From: JBOHCT01 sp050699055
Lineage (GTDB): Bacteria; Actinomycetota; Actinomycetes; Streptosporangiales; JBOHCT01
NCBI GenBank assembly: GCA_050699055.1
Contig: JBOHCT010000012.1
Location: 1 to 39,760, forward strand
Length of the DNA stretch: 39,760 nucleotides
Direction: 5' to 3'
How positions within the stretch are numbered: the first letter of the stretch is position 1; every line of letters begins with the position of its first letter. Shown here piece after piece: positions 32,883 to 39,760 of this stretch. Below the pieces are notes generated by a model that saw only the letters and a list, made by a program, of their open reading frames with translations, had not been told where the DNA came from and ran no database searches. Position numbers and translations under genes: made by a program.

Positions 32883-34052
32883 TCACCGGAGCATCTCGCG
32901 GGCCAGCACGAGGCGCTGGACCTGGTTGGTGCCTTCGTAGATCTGCGTGATCTTGGCGTCCCGCATCATCCGCTCGACCGGGTAGTCCTTGACGTACCCG
33001 TACCCGCCGAGAAGCTGTACGGCATCGGTCGTGATCTCCATCGCGGCGTCGGACGCGACGCACTTGCAGGCGGCGGAGAAGTACGTCAGGTCGGCACTGG
33101 GCCCCCCGGACATGGCCCGCTCGGACTTCGCCGCCGCGGCGTATGCGAGCTGGCGCGCCGCTTCGAGCTTCATCGCCATGTCGGCGAGCATGAACCGCAC
33201 GCCCTGGAAGTCGGCGACCGGCTTGCCGAACTGCTCACGCTCCTTGACGTAGCCCGTGGCGTAGTCGAGTGCCCCCTGGGCGATGCCGAGCGCCTGAGCG
33301 GCGATCGTGACCCGCGTGTGGTCCAGGGTGGCGAGCGCGGTCCTGAAGCCGGTGCCCTCCTCACCGATCATGCGTTCGACGGGGATGCGGCAGGCGTCGA
33401 AGTACAGCTCCCGGGTCGGCGATGCCTTGATGCCGAGCTTCTTCTCCGGCGCTCCGAGCGAGAACCCTGGATCGTCCTTCTCGACCACGAACGCCGAGAT
33501 GCCGCCGGACCCCGCCCCCGGGTCGGTCACGGCCATGACCGTGTAGTACGTCGAGAGCCCGGCGTTGGTGATCCACCTCTTGGTGCCGTTCAGCACGTAG
33601 GAGTCGCCATCGCGGACCGCCCGGGTGCGCATGGCGGCGGCATCGCTGCCGGACTCGGGTTCGGACAGGGCGTAGGAGAACATCGCCTCGCCCCGGCCGA
33701 CCGGCGGCAGGTACCTGCGCCTCAGCTCCTCCGACCCGGCGAGCAGCAGCGGCATCGTGCCGAGCTTGTTCACCGCGGGCACGAGCGAGGTCGAGGCACA
33801 GGCTCTGGCGACCTCCTCGATCACGATCGCGGTCGCCAGCGCGTCGGCGCCCTGCCCCTCGTACTCCTCGGGAATGTGCACGGCGTGGAAGCCCGCCTGG
33901 ACGAGCGCGTCGTACACGTCCCAAGGGAACTCCGCCGACTCGTCGGCCTCCGCGGCTCGCGGCGCGATCTTGTCGTCGGCGAGCGCGCGAACGGCCTGAC
34001 GGAGCAGGGTGTGCTCCTCGGACAGCTGATAAAGGTCGAAGCCCGGCGTCAT
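32883..34052 (-). CDS. Acyl-CoA dehydrogenase
   Basis: FAD enzyme that introduces the alpha-beta double bond in an acyl-CoA. The 389-residue protein has SYALSEPESGSDAAAM and KRWITNAG around the flavin, REQFGKPVADFQGVRFMLADM, LLGGYGYVKDYPVERMMRDA and QIYEGTNQVQR, in which Glu373 is the catalytic base. Length is normal. The ATG at 34052 is chosen; the frame extends upstream into Arg-rich shadow. It sits between LCP gene 2 and the UDP-glucose dehydrogenase gene and has no visible link to polymer synthesis. Acyl chain preference cannot be read by eye. Confidence 0.92.
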   Translation of the reverse strand: MTPGFDLYQLSEEHTLLRQAVRALADDKIAPRAAEADESAEFPWDVYDALVQAGFHAVHIPEEYEGQGADALATAIVIEEVARACASTSLVPAVNKLGTMPLLLAGSEELRRRYLPPVGRGEAMFSYALSEPESGSDAAAMRTRAVRDGDSYVLNGTKRWITNAGLSTYYTVMAVTDPGAGSGGISAFVVEKDDPGFSLGAPEKKLGIKASPTRELYFDACRIPVERMIGEEGTGFRTALATLDHTRVTIAAQALGIAQGALDYATGYVKEREQFGKPVADFQGVRFMLADMAMKLEAARQLAYAAAAKSERAMSGGPSADLTYFSAACKCVASDAAMEITTDAVQLLGGYGYVKDYPVERMMRDAKITQIYEGTNQVQRLVLAREMLR

Positions 34053-34236
34053 GCCCCGATCGTACGGAGCGGCGAGCCGCCGAGCGAGCGGAGTGGACGG
34101 TCCGCGCAGGCGGCCCGGCCGCGCAGCGAGCGAGAAGGCGAGCGCGACCAACCGACGAGGGCCGCGCTCGGACCGCCGCCGCGGAGGGCAGCCCGGTAAC
34201 ATGCGGGCGGCGCTCCTTAACCCGGAGGGGAGGCTT

Positions 34237-35556
34237 GTGCCGTATCGCCTCACTGTCCTCGGCACGGGCTACCTCGGCACGACCCACGCGGCCTGCATGG
34301 CCGACCTGGGGCACGAGGTGGTGGGACTCGACGTCGACCCGGAGCGGGTCGCGACCCTCTCGGCGGGCCGGGTGCCGTTCCACGAGCCGGGGCTGGAGGA
34401 GCTGCTGCGCAAAGGGCTGGAGAGGAGACGGCTTCGCTTCACCACCTCCTACGACGAAGCTGCCGATTTCGGCGACGTACATTTCCTCTGTGTGGGGACG
34501 CCGCAGCGGGAGGGCTCGTACGCCGCTGACCTCAGCCAGATGGACGACTGCGTGACGAGCCTGGCGCCGCGGCTCACGCGCGAGTGTGTCGTCGTCGGCA
34601 AGTCCACGGTGCCGGCGGGTACGGCGCAGCGGCTGGCCGCGGAGATCGCCCGGTTGGCCCCTGCCGGCGAGGAAGTAGACCTGGCGTGGAACCCGGAGTT
34701 TCTCCGCGAGGGCAAGGCGGTGTCCGACACCCTGCGCCCAGGCCGGATCGTGGCCGGTGTCCACTCGGCGCGGGCGGAGACGACGCTGCGCGAGGTCTAC
34801 GCCCCGCTGATCGACGCCGGTGTGCCTTTCCTCGTCACCGACTACGCGACCGCTGAGCTGGTCAAGAGCGCGGCCAACGCGTTCCTCGCGACGAAGGTGT
34901 CGTTCATCAACGCCGTGGCAGAGGTGTGCGAGGCCGCAGGTGCGGACGTCATCAAGCTCGCGGCGGCGCTCGCCTACGACGACCGCATCGGCCGGCGGTA
35001 CCTCCACGCCGGCGTCGGCTACGGGGGCGGGTGCCTGCCCAAGGACATGCGCGCGTTCATCGCGCGCGGACGGGAACTGGGTGCCGGCGAGGCGGTCGCG
35101 CTCCTCGAGGAAGTGGACGCGATCAACCAGCGACGCCGTATACGCGTCACCGACCTCGCCCGTGACCTGGTGGGCGGCTTCTTCAGCGGGCGCCGCGTGG
35201 CGATGCTCGGCGCGGCCTTCAAGCCGCACTCCGACGACGTCCGCGACTCCCCCGCTCTCGATATCGCCGCGCACATCCAGGCCGAGGGTGCCTCCGTCGC
35301 CATCTACGACCCCGTCGCGGGCGCGAACGCCAAGCGGACCAACCCCGCGTTCGAATACGTCGAGTCGATGGACGACGTCGTACGCGGCGCCCACGTGACG
35401 ATCCACCTCACCGAGTGGCCGGAGTTCCGCGACGCCGATCCGGGCCGCCTCGGCAAGCTGACGGCCGAGCGAGCGATCGTGGACGGTAGGAACGTCCTCG
35501 ACGCCGAGTGCTGGCGCGCCGCCGGCTGGCGCTTCCGGGCACCGGGGAGACCGTGA
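34237..35556 (+). CDS. UDP-glucose 6-dehydrogenase family
   Basis: Oxidises UDP-glucose to UDP-glucuronate in two steps with NAD. The 439-residue protein has the Rossmann motif VLGTGYLGTTHAACMADLGH, DLAWNPEFLREGKAV, ELVKSAANAFLATKVSFINA and the catalytic GVGYGGGCLPKDM with Cys266, followed by GAAFKPHSDDVRDSP. GDP-mannose or UDP-N-acetyl-sugar dehydrogenation cannot be excluded. The GTG at 34237 follows GGAGGGGAGG; the frame is open to 34051. Glucuronate residues would add negative charge to a wall polymer, as in teichuronic acid, and are common sulfation partners. Confidence 0.9.
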   Translation: MPYRLTVLGTGYLGTTHAACMADLGHEVVGLDVDPERVATLSAGRVPFHEPGLEELLRKGLERRRLRFTTSYDEAADFGDVHFLCVGTPQREGSYAADLSQMDDCVTSLAPRLTRECVVVGKSTVPAGTAQRLAAEIARLAPAGEEVDLAWNPEFLREGKAVSDTLRPGRIVAGVHSARAETTLREVYAPLIDAGVPFLVTDYATAELVKSAANAFLATKVSFINAVAEVCEAAGADVIKLAAALAYDDRIGRRYLHAGVGYGGGCLPKDMRAFIARGRELGAGEAVALLEEVDAINQRRRIRVTDLARDLVGGFFSGRRVAMLGAAFKPHSDDVRDSPALDIAAHIQAEGASVAIYDPVAGANAKRTNPAFEYVESMDDVVRGAHVTIHLTEWPEFRDADPGRLGKLTAERAIVDGRNVLDAECWRAAGWRFRAPGRP

Positions 35557-35621
35557 GGTGGCGGGTCGAACTCCCGGGACCAGAGACCAAGACGGAAAGC
35601 ATCGCAGGGAGATTCGCGATC

Positions 35622-36035
35622 ATGCGAGAGTTCACCGACGACACGATCCGGCGCGTCCTCGCCGAAGCGAAGACCTGGGCTGTGGTGGGGCTCGGCGACA
35701 ACCCCGGACGACCTGCGTACGGCGTGGCAGCCTTCCTGCAACGGCAGGGCAAGCGGATCGTGCCTGTGCACCCGTCGGCGGCGACCGTACACGGTGAGCC
35801 TGGGTACGGTTCTCTCGACGCGATCCCGTTCCCCGTGGAGGTCGTCGACGTCTTCCGTCGCTCCGAGGCGGCGGGGACTGTCGCCGACGAGGCGATCGCG
35901 ATCGGCGCGAAGACCGTGTGGTTCCAGCTCGGCGTGGTCGACGAGGACGCCGCGGCGCGGGTCCGCGCCGCCGGCCTCGACATGATCATGGATCGCTGCC
36001 CCGCGATCGAGTGGCCCCGCCTGGGCCCCGGTTAG
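35622..36035 (+). CDS. CoA-binding domain protein (YccU-like)
   Basis: A 137-residue single-domain protein with the succinyl-CoA synthetase-type CoA-binding fold: KTWAVVGLGDNPGRPAYGVA, RIVPVHPSA, VEVVDVFRRSE, IGAKTVWFQLGV and the final DRCPAIEWPRL. The conserved Cys in the last motif is present. Such proteins bind CoA and possibly regulate acyl-CoA enzymes; the exact role is unknown. The ATG at 35622 has AGGGAGA about 10 bases ahead. It follows the UDP-glucose dehydrogenase gene by 65 bases. Confidence 0.87.
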   Translation: MREFTDDTIRRVLAEAKTWAVVGLGDNPGRPAYGVAAFLQRQGKRIVPVHPSAATVHGEPGYGSLDAIPFPVEVVDVFRRSEAAGTVADEAIAIGAKTVWFQLGVVDEDAAARVRAAGLDMIMDRCPAIEWPRLGPG

Positions 36036-36095
36036 TCGTCGCCTTTCCATCCGCCACGCACGGCCCGGTCGCTCCCAGGAAGGTAGCGTCGAGCG

Positions 36096-36722
36096 ATGAG
36101 GTGTCCGTCACCGGCGGGACCGGTGCGATCGGCAGTCACGCGGTCCCAGTCTTGCTCAAAGAGGGTCACACGGTCAGTGCGGTCGCCCGCACTCCGGAGA
36201 AAGCGGCCGTGCTCAACGCCCAGGGCGCGAGCCCGGTGTCGCTGTTCGACCCGTCCGCGCCGGCCGACGCCTTCGCCGGTCACGACGCGGTGGTGAACCT
36301 GGCCACAGCGATGCCGTCGACGACCCAGTTCGTGATCCAGCGGGCATGGCGGGCCACTGAACGTGTCCGGACCGAGGGCTCCGCGGCGGTGGTCGATGCC
36401 GCGCTGGCCGCCGACGTCGACCGGCTGGGGCAGGAGTCGGTGGCCATGCTCTACCGCGACCACGGGACACGCTGGGTCGGCGAGGACGCCCCAGTCGACC
36501 GATATCCGGCCACAGCCGGCAACCATGCCGCGGAGGCCAGCACCCACCGGTTCGCCGCAGCCGGCGGCACCGGGATCGTGCTGCGCTTCGGGTTGTTCTA
36601 GGGCCTGGCGCCGCCCACAGCGAGGAGATGTTCGCCCACGCTCGCCGACACATTGGCCTGGTTTTGGGACCACCGGAGAGCTATCTGTCCTCGATCCATC
36701 TGGCCGACGCCGCCACCGCCTC
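36096..36722 (+). pseudogene. NAD-dependent epimerase/SDR gene with two frameshifts
   Basis: The body reads VSVTGGTGAIGSHAVPVLLK, GHDAVVNLATAMP and GTGIVLRFGLF, an NAD(P)-binding SDR family protein. The ATG at 36096 with upstream AGGAAGG is one base out of frame (AGGTG where AGGGTG is expected), although GTG 36101 could start instead. After GLF comes TAG at 36599-36601; the family continuation (GPGAAHSEE, MFAHARRHIGLVLGPPESYL, SIHLADAATA) follows in the other frame, so one C was lost from TAC GGG. The 3' part is missing where it meets the purE gene. Expected to be inactive. Confidence 0.75.
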
Positions 36723-37256
36723 GTCCCCGAGACGGTCTCGAAGGGCCTCCCCTTTGGCCTTGGCGGCGGACGTGAGGTGCTGCTGGAACGCTTCCATCCG
36801 GTGGCGCAGGTCCTCGTCATAGGCAGCGAGAATCCGCACGGCGAGCAGACCGGCGTTTCGCGCGCCCCCCACCGCGACGGTCGCGACCGGGACACCGCCC
36901 GGCATCTGCACGATCGACAGCAGGGAGTCGAGCCCATCGAGGTGCTCGAGCGGTACCGGCACCCCGATGACCGGCAGCGGGGTGAGGGACGCGAGCATCC
37001 CCGGCAGATGCGCGGCTCCGCCGGCCCCGGCGATCACGACCCGCAGGCCGCGTCCTGCCGCCGACGCGCCGTACTCCAGCATCTCCCGCGGCATCCGGTG
37101 CGCCGAGACGACGCCGACCTCGTACGGGACAGAGAACTCCTCGAGCGCCCCGCCCGCGGCCCCCATCACCGGCCAGTCCGAGTCGCTGCCCATCACGATG
37201 CCGACGCGGGGATCGCCGTCGCCCACCGCCGTCACCGACCGCTCGATGTCGGTCAT
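36681..37256 (-). CDS. purE: N5-carboxyaminoimidazole ribonucleotide mutase
   Basis: Converts N5-CAIR to CAIR in purine synthesis. The 191-residue protein has GIVMGSDSDWPVM, VGVVSAHRMPREMLEY, VIAGAGGAAHLPGMLA and PVIGVPVPLEHLDGLDSLLSI, all standard PurE. The last 15 residues or so (GDEAVAASARWIEDR) are not typical and lie opposite the end of the decayed SDR gene, so the original stop may have been lost when that junction formed. The ATG at 37256 overlaps the purK stop (ATGA). Activity should be unaffected, as the tail lies beyond the core. Confidence 0.93.
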   Translation of the reverse strand: MTDIERSVTAVGDGDPRVGIVMGSDSDWPVMGAAGGALEEFSVPYEVGVVSAHRMPREMLEYGASAAGRGLRVVIAGAGGAAHLPGMLASLTPLPVIGVPVPLEHLDGLDSLLSIVQMPGGVPVATVAVGGARNAGLLAVRILAAYDEDLRHRMEAFQQHLTSAAKAKGEALRDRLGDEAVAASARWIEDR

Positions 37257-38467
37257 GGCAGCTCACCTCGCAGACGTTCGCGCAGAGGTCTGCGCAGAGG
37301 TTTCCCAGAGGTTGGCCCCTGGGGCCCGCGCAGATACTCGGCCGCGTGCCGCGCCCGCGCGCGTACGTCCTCCAGGTCGTCGCCGAGCGCGGTGACATGC
37401 CCGATCTTTCGCCCAGGACGGACCTCCTTGCCGTACACGTGGACCTTGACGGCCGGGTCGTGGGCCATGACGTGAACGTACCGCGAGTAGAGATCGGGGT
37501 CGTCACCGCCGAGGACGTTCGCCATGACGACATGCGGCGCGGTCTGGTGGGGCGAGCCGAGGGGGAGGTCGAGCACCGCACGCAGGTGCTGCTCGAACTG
37601 CGAGGTCCGCGCACCCTCGATCGTCCAGTGTCCGGAGTTGTGCGGCCGCATGGCCAGCTCATTGACGAGCACGCCGTCGCCGGTGTCGAAAAGCTCGACC
37701 GCGAGCACCCCGACCACGTCGAGCGCGGCACCGATGCCGAGCGCGACGCGCTGGGCCGTGACCGCCCGCTCCTCCGGCAGCCGCGGAGCGGGTGCGATCA
37801 CCTCGCGGCAGATACCGTCCTCCTGGACGGTCTCGACGATCGGGTACGCCACGGCCTGGCCGTACGGCGAGCGGGCGACCAGCGCGGTCAGCTCCCGGCG
37901 GAAGGCGATCTGCTCCTCCGCGAGAAAGGACAGGTCCGCTGTCCGCTCCAGGAGGCGCTCCGCCTCATCCGTCGACCCGACGACCCATACGCCGCGGCCG
38001 TCGTAGCCGCCGCGGGCCGCCTTGAGAACCACCGGCCAGCCAACCTCTTCCGCGAACTCCGCGACGTCGGAGGGACCCTGGATCCCGCGGAAGCGCGGAG
38101 CGGGCGCGCCCATAGCGGACAGGCGGGCACGCATGACTGCCTTGTCCTGGGCGTGGAGGAGGGCGTCCGCCGACGGCCGAAGACGAACCCCTTCAGCGAG
38201 GAGGGCGCGCAGGTGCTCGCTCGGGACATGCTCGTGATCAAAGGTGACGACGTCACTATCCTTGGCGAACCCCCTCAGATCGTCGAGCGAACGATGATCG
38301 CCCAAGCGCATGTCGCCGCACACGAGCGCGGCGCTCTCTCGAGACGACCGGGCCATGACGCGAAAGCCCACGCCGAGCCCGATCGCCGCCTGGTGAGTCA
38401 TGCGGGCGAGCTGCCCACCGCCGATCATGCCGACGACCGGCACACCGTCGTACCACCGCTCACGCAC
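37253..38467 (-). CDS. purK: N5-carboxyaminoimidazole ribonucleotide synthase
   Basis: ATP-grasp enzyme that carboxylates AIR with bicarbonate, feeding PurE. The 404-residue protein starts VVGMIGGGQLARM, and shows SDVVTFDHEHVP, FAEEVGWPVVLKAARGGYDGRG, YPIVETVQEDGIC, VNELAMRPHNSGHWTIEGA and YGKEVRPGRKIGHV, all PurK features. The GTG at 38467 is used. It is followed directly by purE with a 4-base overlap. The last 25 residues are basic and variable. Upstream, 38468-38586 separates it from the acyl-CoA dehydrogenase end and probably holds its promoter. Confidence 0.95.
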   Translation of the reverse strand: MRERWYDGVPVVGMIGGGQLARMTHQAAIGLGVGFRVMARSSRESAALVCGDMRLGDHRSLDDLRGFAKDSDVVTFDHEHVPSEHLRALLAEGVRLRPSADALLHAQDKAVMRARLSAMGAPAPRFRGIQGPSDVAEFAEEVGWPVVLKAARGGYDGRGVWVVGSTDEAERLLERTADLSFLAEEQIAFRRELTALVARSPYGQAVAYPIVETVQEDGICREVIAPAPRLPEERAVTAQRVALGIGAALDVVGVLAVELFDTGDGVLVNELAMRPHNSGHWTIEGARTSQFEQHLRAVLDLPLGSPHQTAPHVVMANVLGGDDPDLYSRYVHVMAHDPAVKVHVYGKEVRPGRKIGHVTALGDDLEDVRARARHAAEYLRGPQGPTSGKPLRRPLRERLRGELP

Positions 38468-38586
38468 GGAAGAGAAGCGTACTTTCTCGCGCCGACCCCG
38501 ACGATGTCGGGCGGTAACTCGTCATCAGTGTCCCCGATTTGCTCAAGATCGGCGAACGGGGGCGGGTCGTCAGGATCGTCCTCCCC

Positions 38587-39741
38587 CTAGAGCCCAAGCT
38601 CGCGGGCGATCAAGAGGCGCTGAACCTCGGATGTGCCCTCCCCGATCTCGAGGATCTTGGCGTCGCGCCAGTGCCGGGCGACGGGGAACTCGTTGATGAA
38701 CCCGTAGCCGCCATGGATCTGCGTTGCCTCGCGGGCGTTGGTGACCGCGCTCTCGGAGGAGTACAGCTTGGCGATCGCGGCCTCCTTCTTGAAGCGCTCG
38801 CCGCGCAGCATCTTCTCCGCGGCCCGGTAATAGGCGAGCCGGGCGAGGTGGGTCCGCATCTCCATGTCCGCGATCTTGAACTGGATGGCCTGGTGATCGG
38901 CGATCGGCCGATCGAACGCCTGCCGCTCCCCCGCGTAGGCGATGCTCTCGTCGAGACACGCCTGGGCGAGACCGACACCGAGCGCGGCGATCGCGATCCG
39001 TCCTTCGTCGAGGATCTGCAGGAATCCGGCGTAGCCACGGCCGCGCTCACCGACGAGGTTGGCCTCGGGGACGCGTACGTCGTCGAAGACGATCCCCCGG
39101 GTGTCGGAGGCGTGCCAGCCGACCTTGGAGTACTTCTTCGCGACGCTGAACCCGTCGCAGGGCACCGGCACCAGGATCGCCGAGATCTCCTTTCCCCCGT
39201 CAGGCTCTTCGCCGGTGATGGCCAGGGCGGTGACGAGGCGGGTGATATCGGTGCCTGAGTTGGTGATGAAGCACTTCGCGCCGTTGATGACCCACTCGCC
39301 GTCGCGCAGCTCGGCACGCGTACGCATCCCACCCGGGACGTCGGAGCCGCCCCCGGGCTCTGTGAGCCCGAACGCCCCCAGCGCCTCACCCGACACGAGC
39401 GGCGGCAGCCACTCATCTTTCTGTTTCTCGTTGCCGAAACGGTAGACCGGCATGGAGCCGAGCGACACGCCTGCCTCGAGTGTGATAGCAACGGAGGAGT
39501 CGACCCTGGCCAGCTCCTCTATCGCCAGGCAGAGCGCGAAGTAGTCGCCCCCCATGCCGCCGTACTCCTCGGGAAAGGGGAGTCCGAACAGCCCCATCTC
39601 TCCCATCTGCCGCACAATGTCGTACGGGAACTCCTCGGACTCGTCGTACTCCGCGGCCAGCGGGGCGACGACCTCCCTCGCGAAGCGCTCGACCGTCTCG
39701 CGGAGGGCCTCGTGCTCGTCGTCGAGCCGATAGTCCAACAC
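38587..39741 (-). CDS. Acyl-CoA dehydrogenase 2
   Basis: FAD-dependent acyl-CoA dehydrogenase of 384 residues. Motifs: LFGLPFPEEYGGMGGDYFAL, GAFGLTEPGGGSDVPGG, KCFITNSGTDI, KYSKVGWHASDTRGIVFDDV, RQAFDRPIADHQAIQFKIAD and EIGEGTSEVQRL with Glu368 as catalytic base. The GTG at 39741 is chosen because GGGGAG lies 7 bases ahead; the TTG at 39756 is the other option and the upstream region leaves the window. It is not a recent duplicate of the enzyme at 32883; the two differ throughout. An acyl-CoA dehydrogenase next to purEK is a familiar actinomycete arrangement. Confidence 0.92.
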   Translation of the reverse strand: MLDYRLDDEHEALRETVERFAREVVAPLAAEYDESEEFPYDIVRQMGEMGLFGLPFPEEYGGMGGDYFALCLAIEELARVDSSVAITLEAGVSLGSMPVYRFGNEKQKDEWLPPLVSGEALGAFGLTEPGGGSDVPGGMRTRAELRDGEWVINGAKCFITNSGTDITRLVTALAITGEEPDGGKEISAILVPVPCDGFSVAKKYSKVGWHASDTRGIVFDDVRVPEANLVGERGRGYAGFLQILDEGRIAIAALGVGLAQACLDESIAYAGERQAFDRPIADHQAIQFKIADMEMRTHLARLAYYRAAEKMLRGERFKKEAAIAKLYSSESAVTNAREATQIHGGYGFINEFPVARHWRDAKILEIGEGTSEVQRLLIARELGL

Positions 39742-39760
39742 CTCGACACTCCCCAAGCGA

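Noticed and set aside
1..39760. CRISPR array, prophage or integrated element
   Set aside because: No regularly spaced repeats, integrase, transposase, phage structural gene or tRNA attachment site was found.

Overview
This is a very GC-rich stretch with GTG and TTG starts, many 1-4 nt stop/start overlaps (ATGA, GTGA) and families such as TagGH, LytR-CpsA-Psr (LCP) ligases, DUF4190-, DUF5941- and DUF6247-like proteins. It is a chromosomal segment of an actinomycete (Actinomycetota). The genus cannot be read from the sequence. No rRNA, tRNA or CRISPR array was seen.

Layout. (1) 231-9382: a DUF4190-like membrane protein, an LCP ligase, an APS kinase carrying a degenerate ATP-sulfurylase domain, two tandem sulfotransferases, CysN and CysD, then a third sulfotransferase. 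(2) 9379-12015: a large glycosyltransferase/TagF-type polymerase. (3) 11.8-16.3 kb: an accessory patch with a frameshifted DUF6247-like remnant, a BrnT/BrnA-like pair whose toxin is frameshifted, a PadR regulator with an SDR protein, a YefM-YoeB pair whose toxin lacks its catalytic C-terminus, and a deleted methyltransferase. (4) 16.0-17.3 kb: a formylglycine-generating enzyme coupled to a small gene. (5) 17.4-23.5 kb, minus strand: TagG, TagH, a fused CDP-alcohol phosphotransferase, a DUF5941-like protein, a phosphocholine/inositol-phosphate-type cytidylyltransferase, a second CDP-alcohol phosphotransferase and a GT2 glycosyltransferase. (6) 23.7-27.2 kb: a baeRF2/LigD hybrid pseudogene, a STAS protein, a cold-shock protein and an AI-2E-type permease. 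(7) 27.2-35.6 kb: an enolase-superfamily enzyme, IspD/TarI cytidylyltransferase, glycerophosphodiesterase, GT2, a second LCP ligase, an acyl-CoA dehydrogenase and UDP-glucose dehydrogenase. (8) 35.6-39.7 kb: CoA-binding protein, a decayed SDR gene, purE, purK and an acyl-CoA dehydrogenase.

How it fits together. TagF-like polymerase, CDP-alcohol enzymes, cytidylyltransferases, TagGH exporter, UDP-glucose dehydrogenase and two LCP ligases describe the making, export and wall attachment of a phosphodiester-linked glycopolymer. Woven into the same locus are CysD, CysN and APS kinase, enough to make PAPS, and three PAPS-dependent sulfotransferases, with no cysH or sulfite reductase in view. The strongest hypothesis is that this locus builds a sulfated teichoic-acid-like wall polymer. 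This is inference; the polymer itself cannot be read from the DNA.

A second theme is decay. Several accessory genes carry single-base frameshifts or internal deletions, which should be checked against reads before being taken as real.
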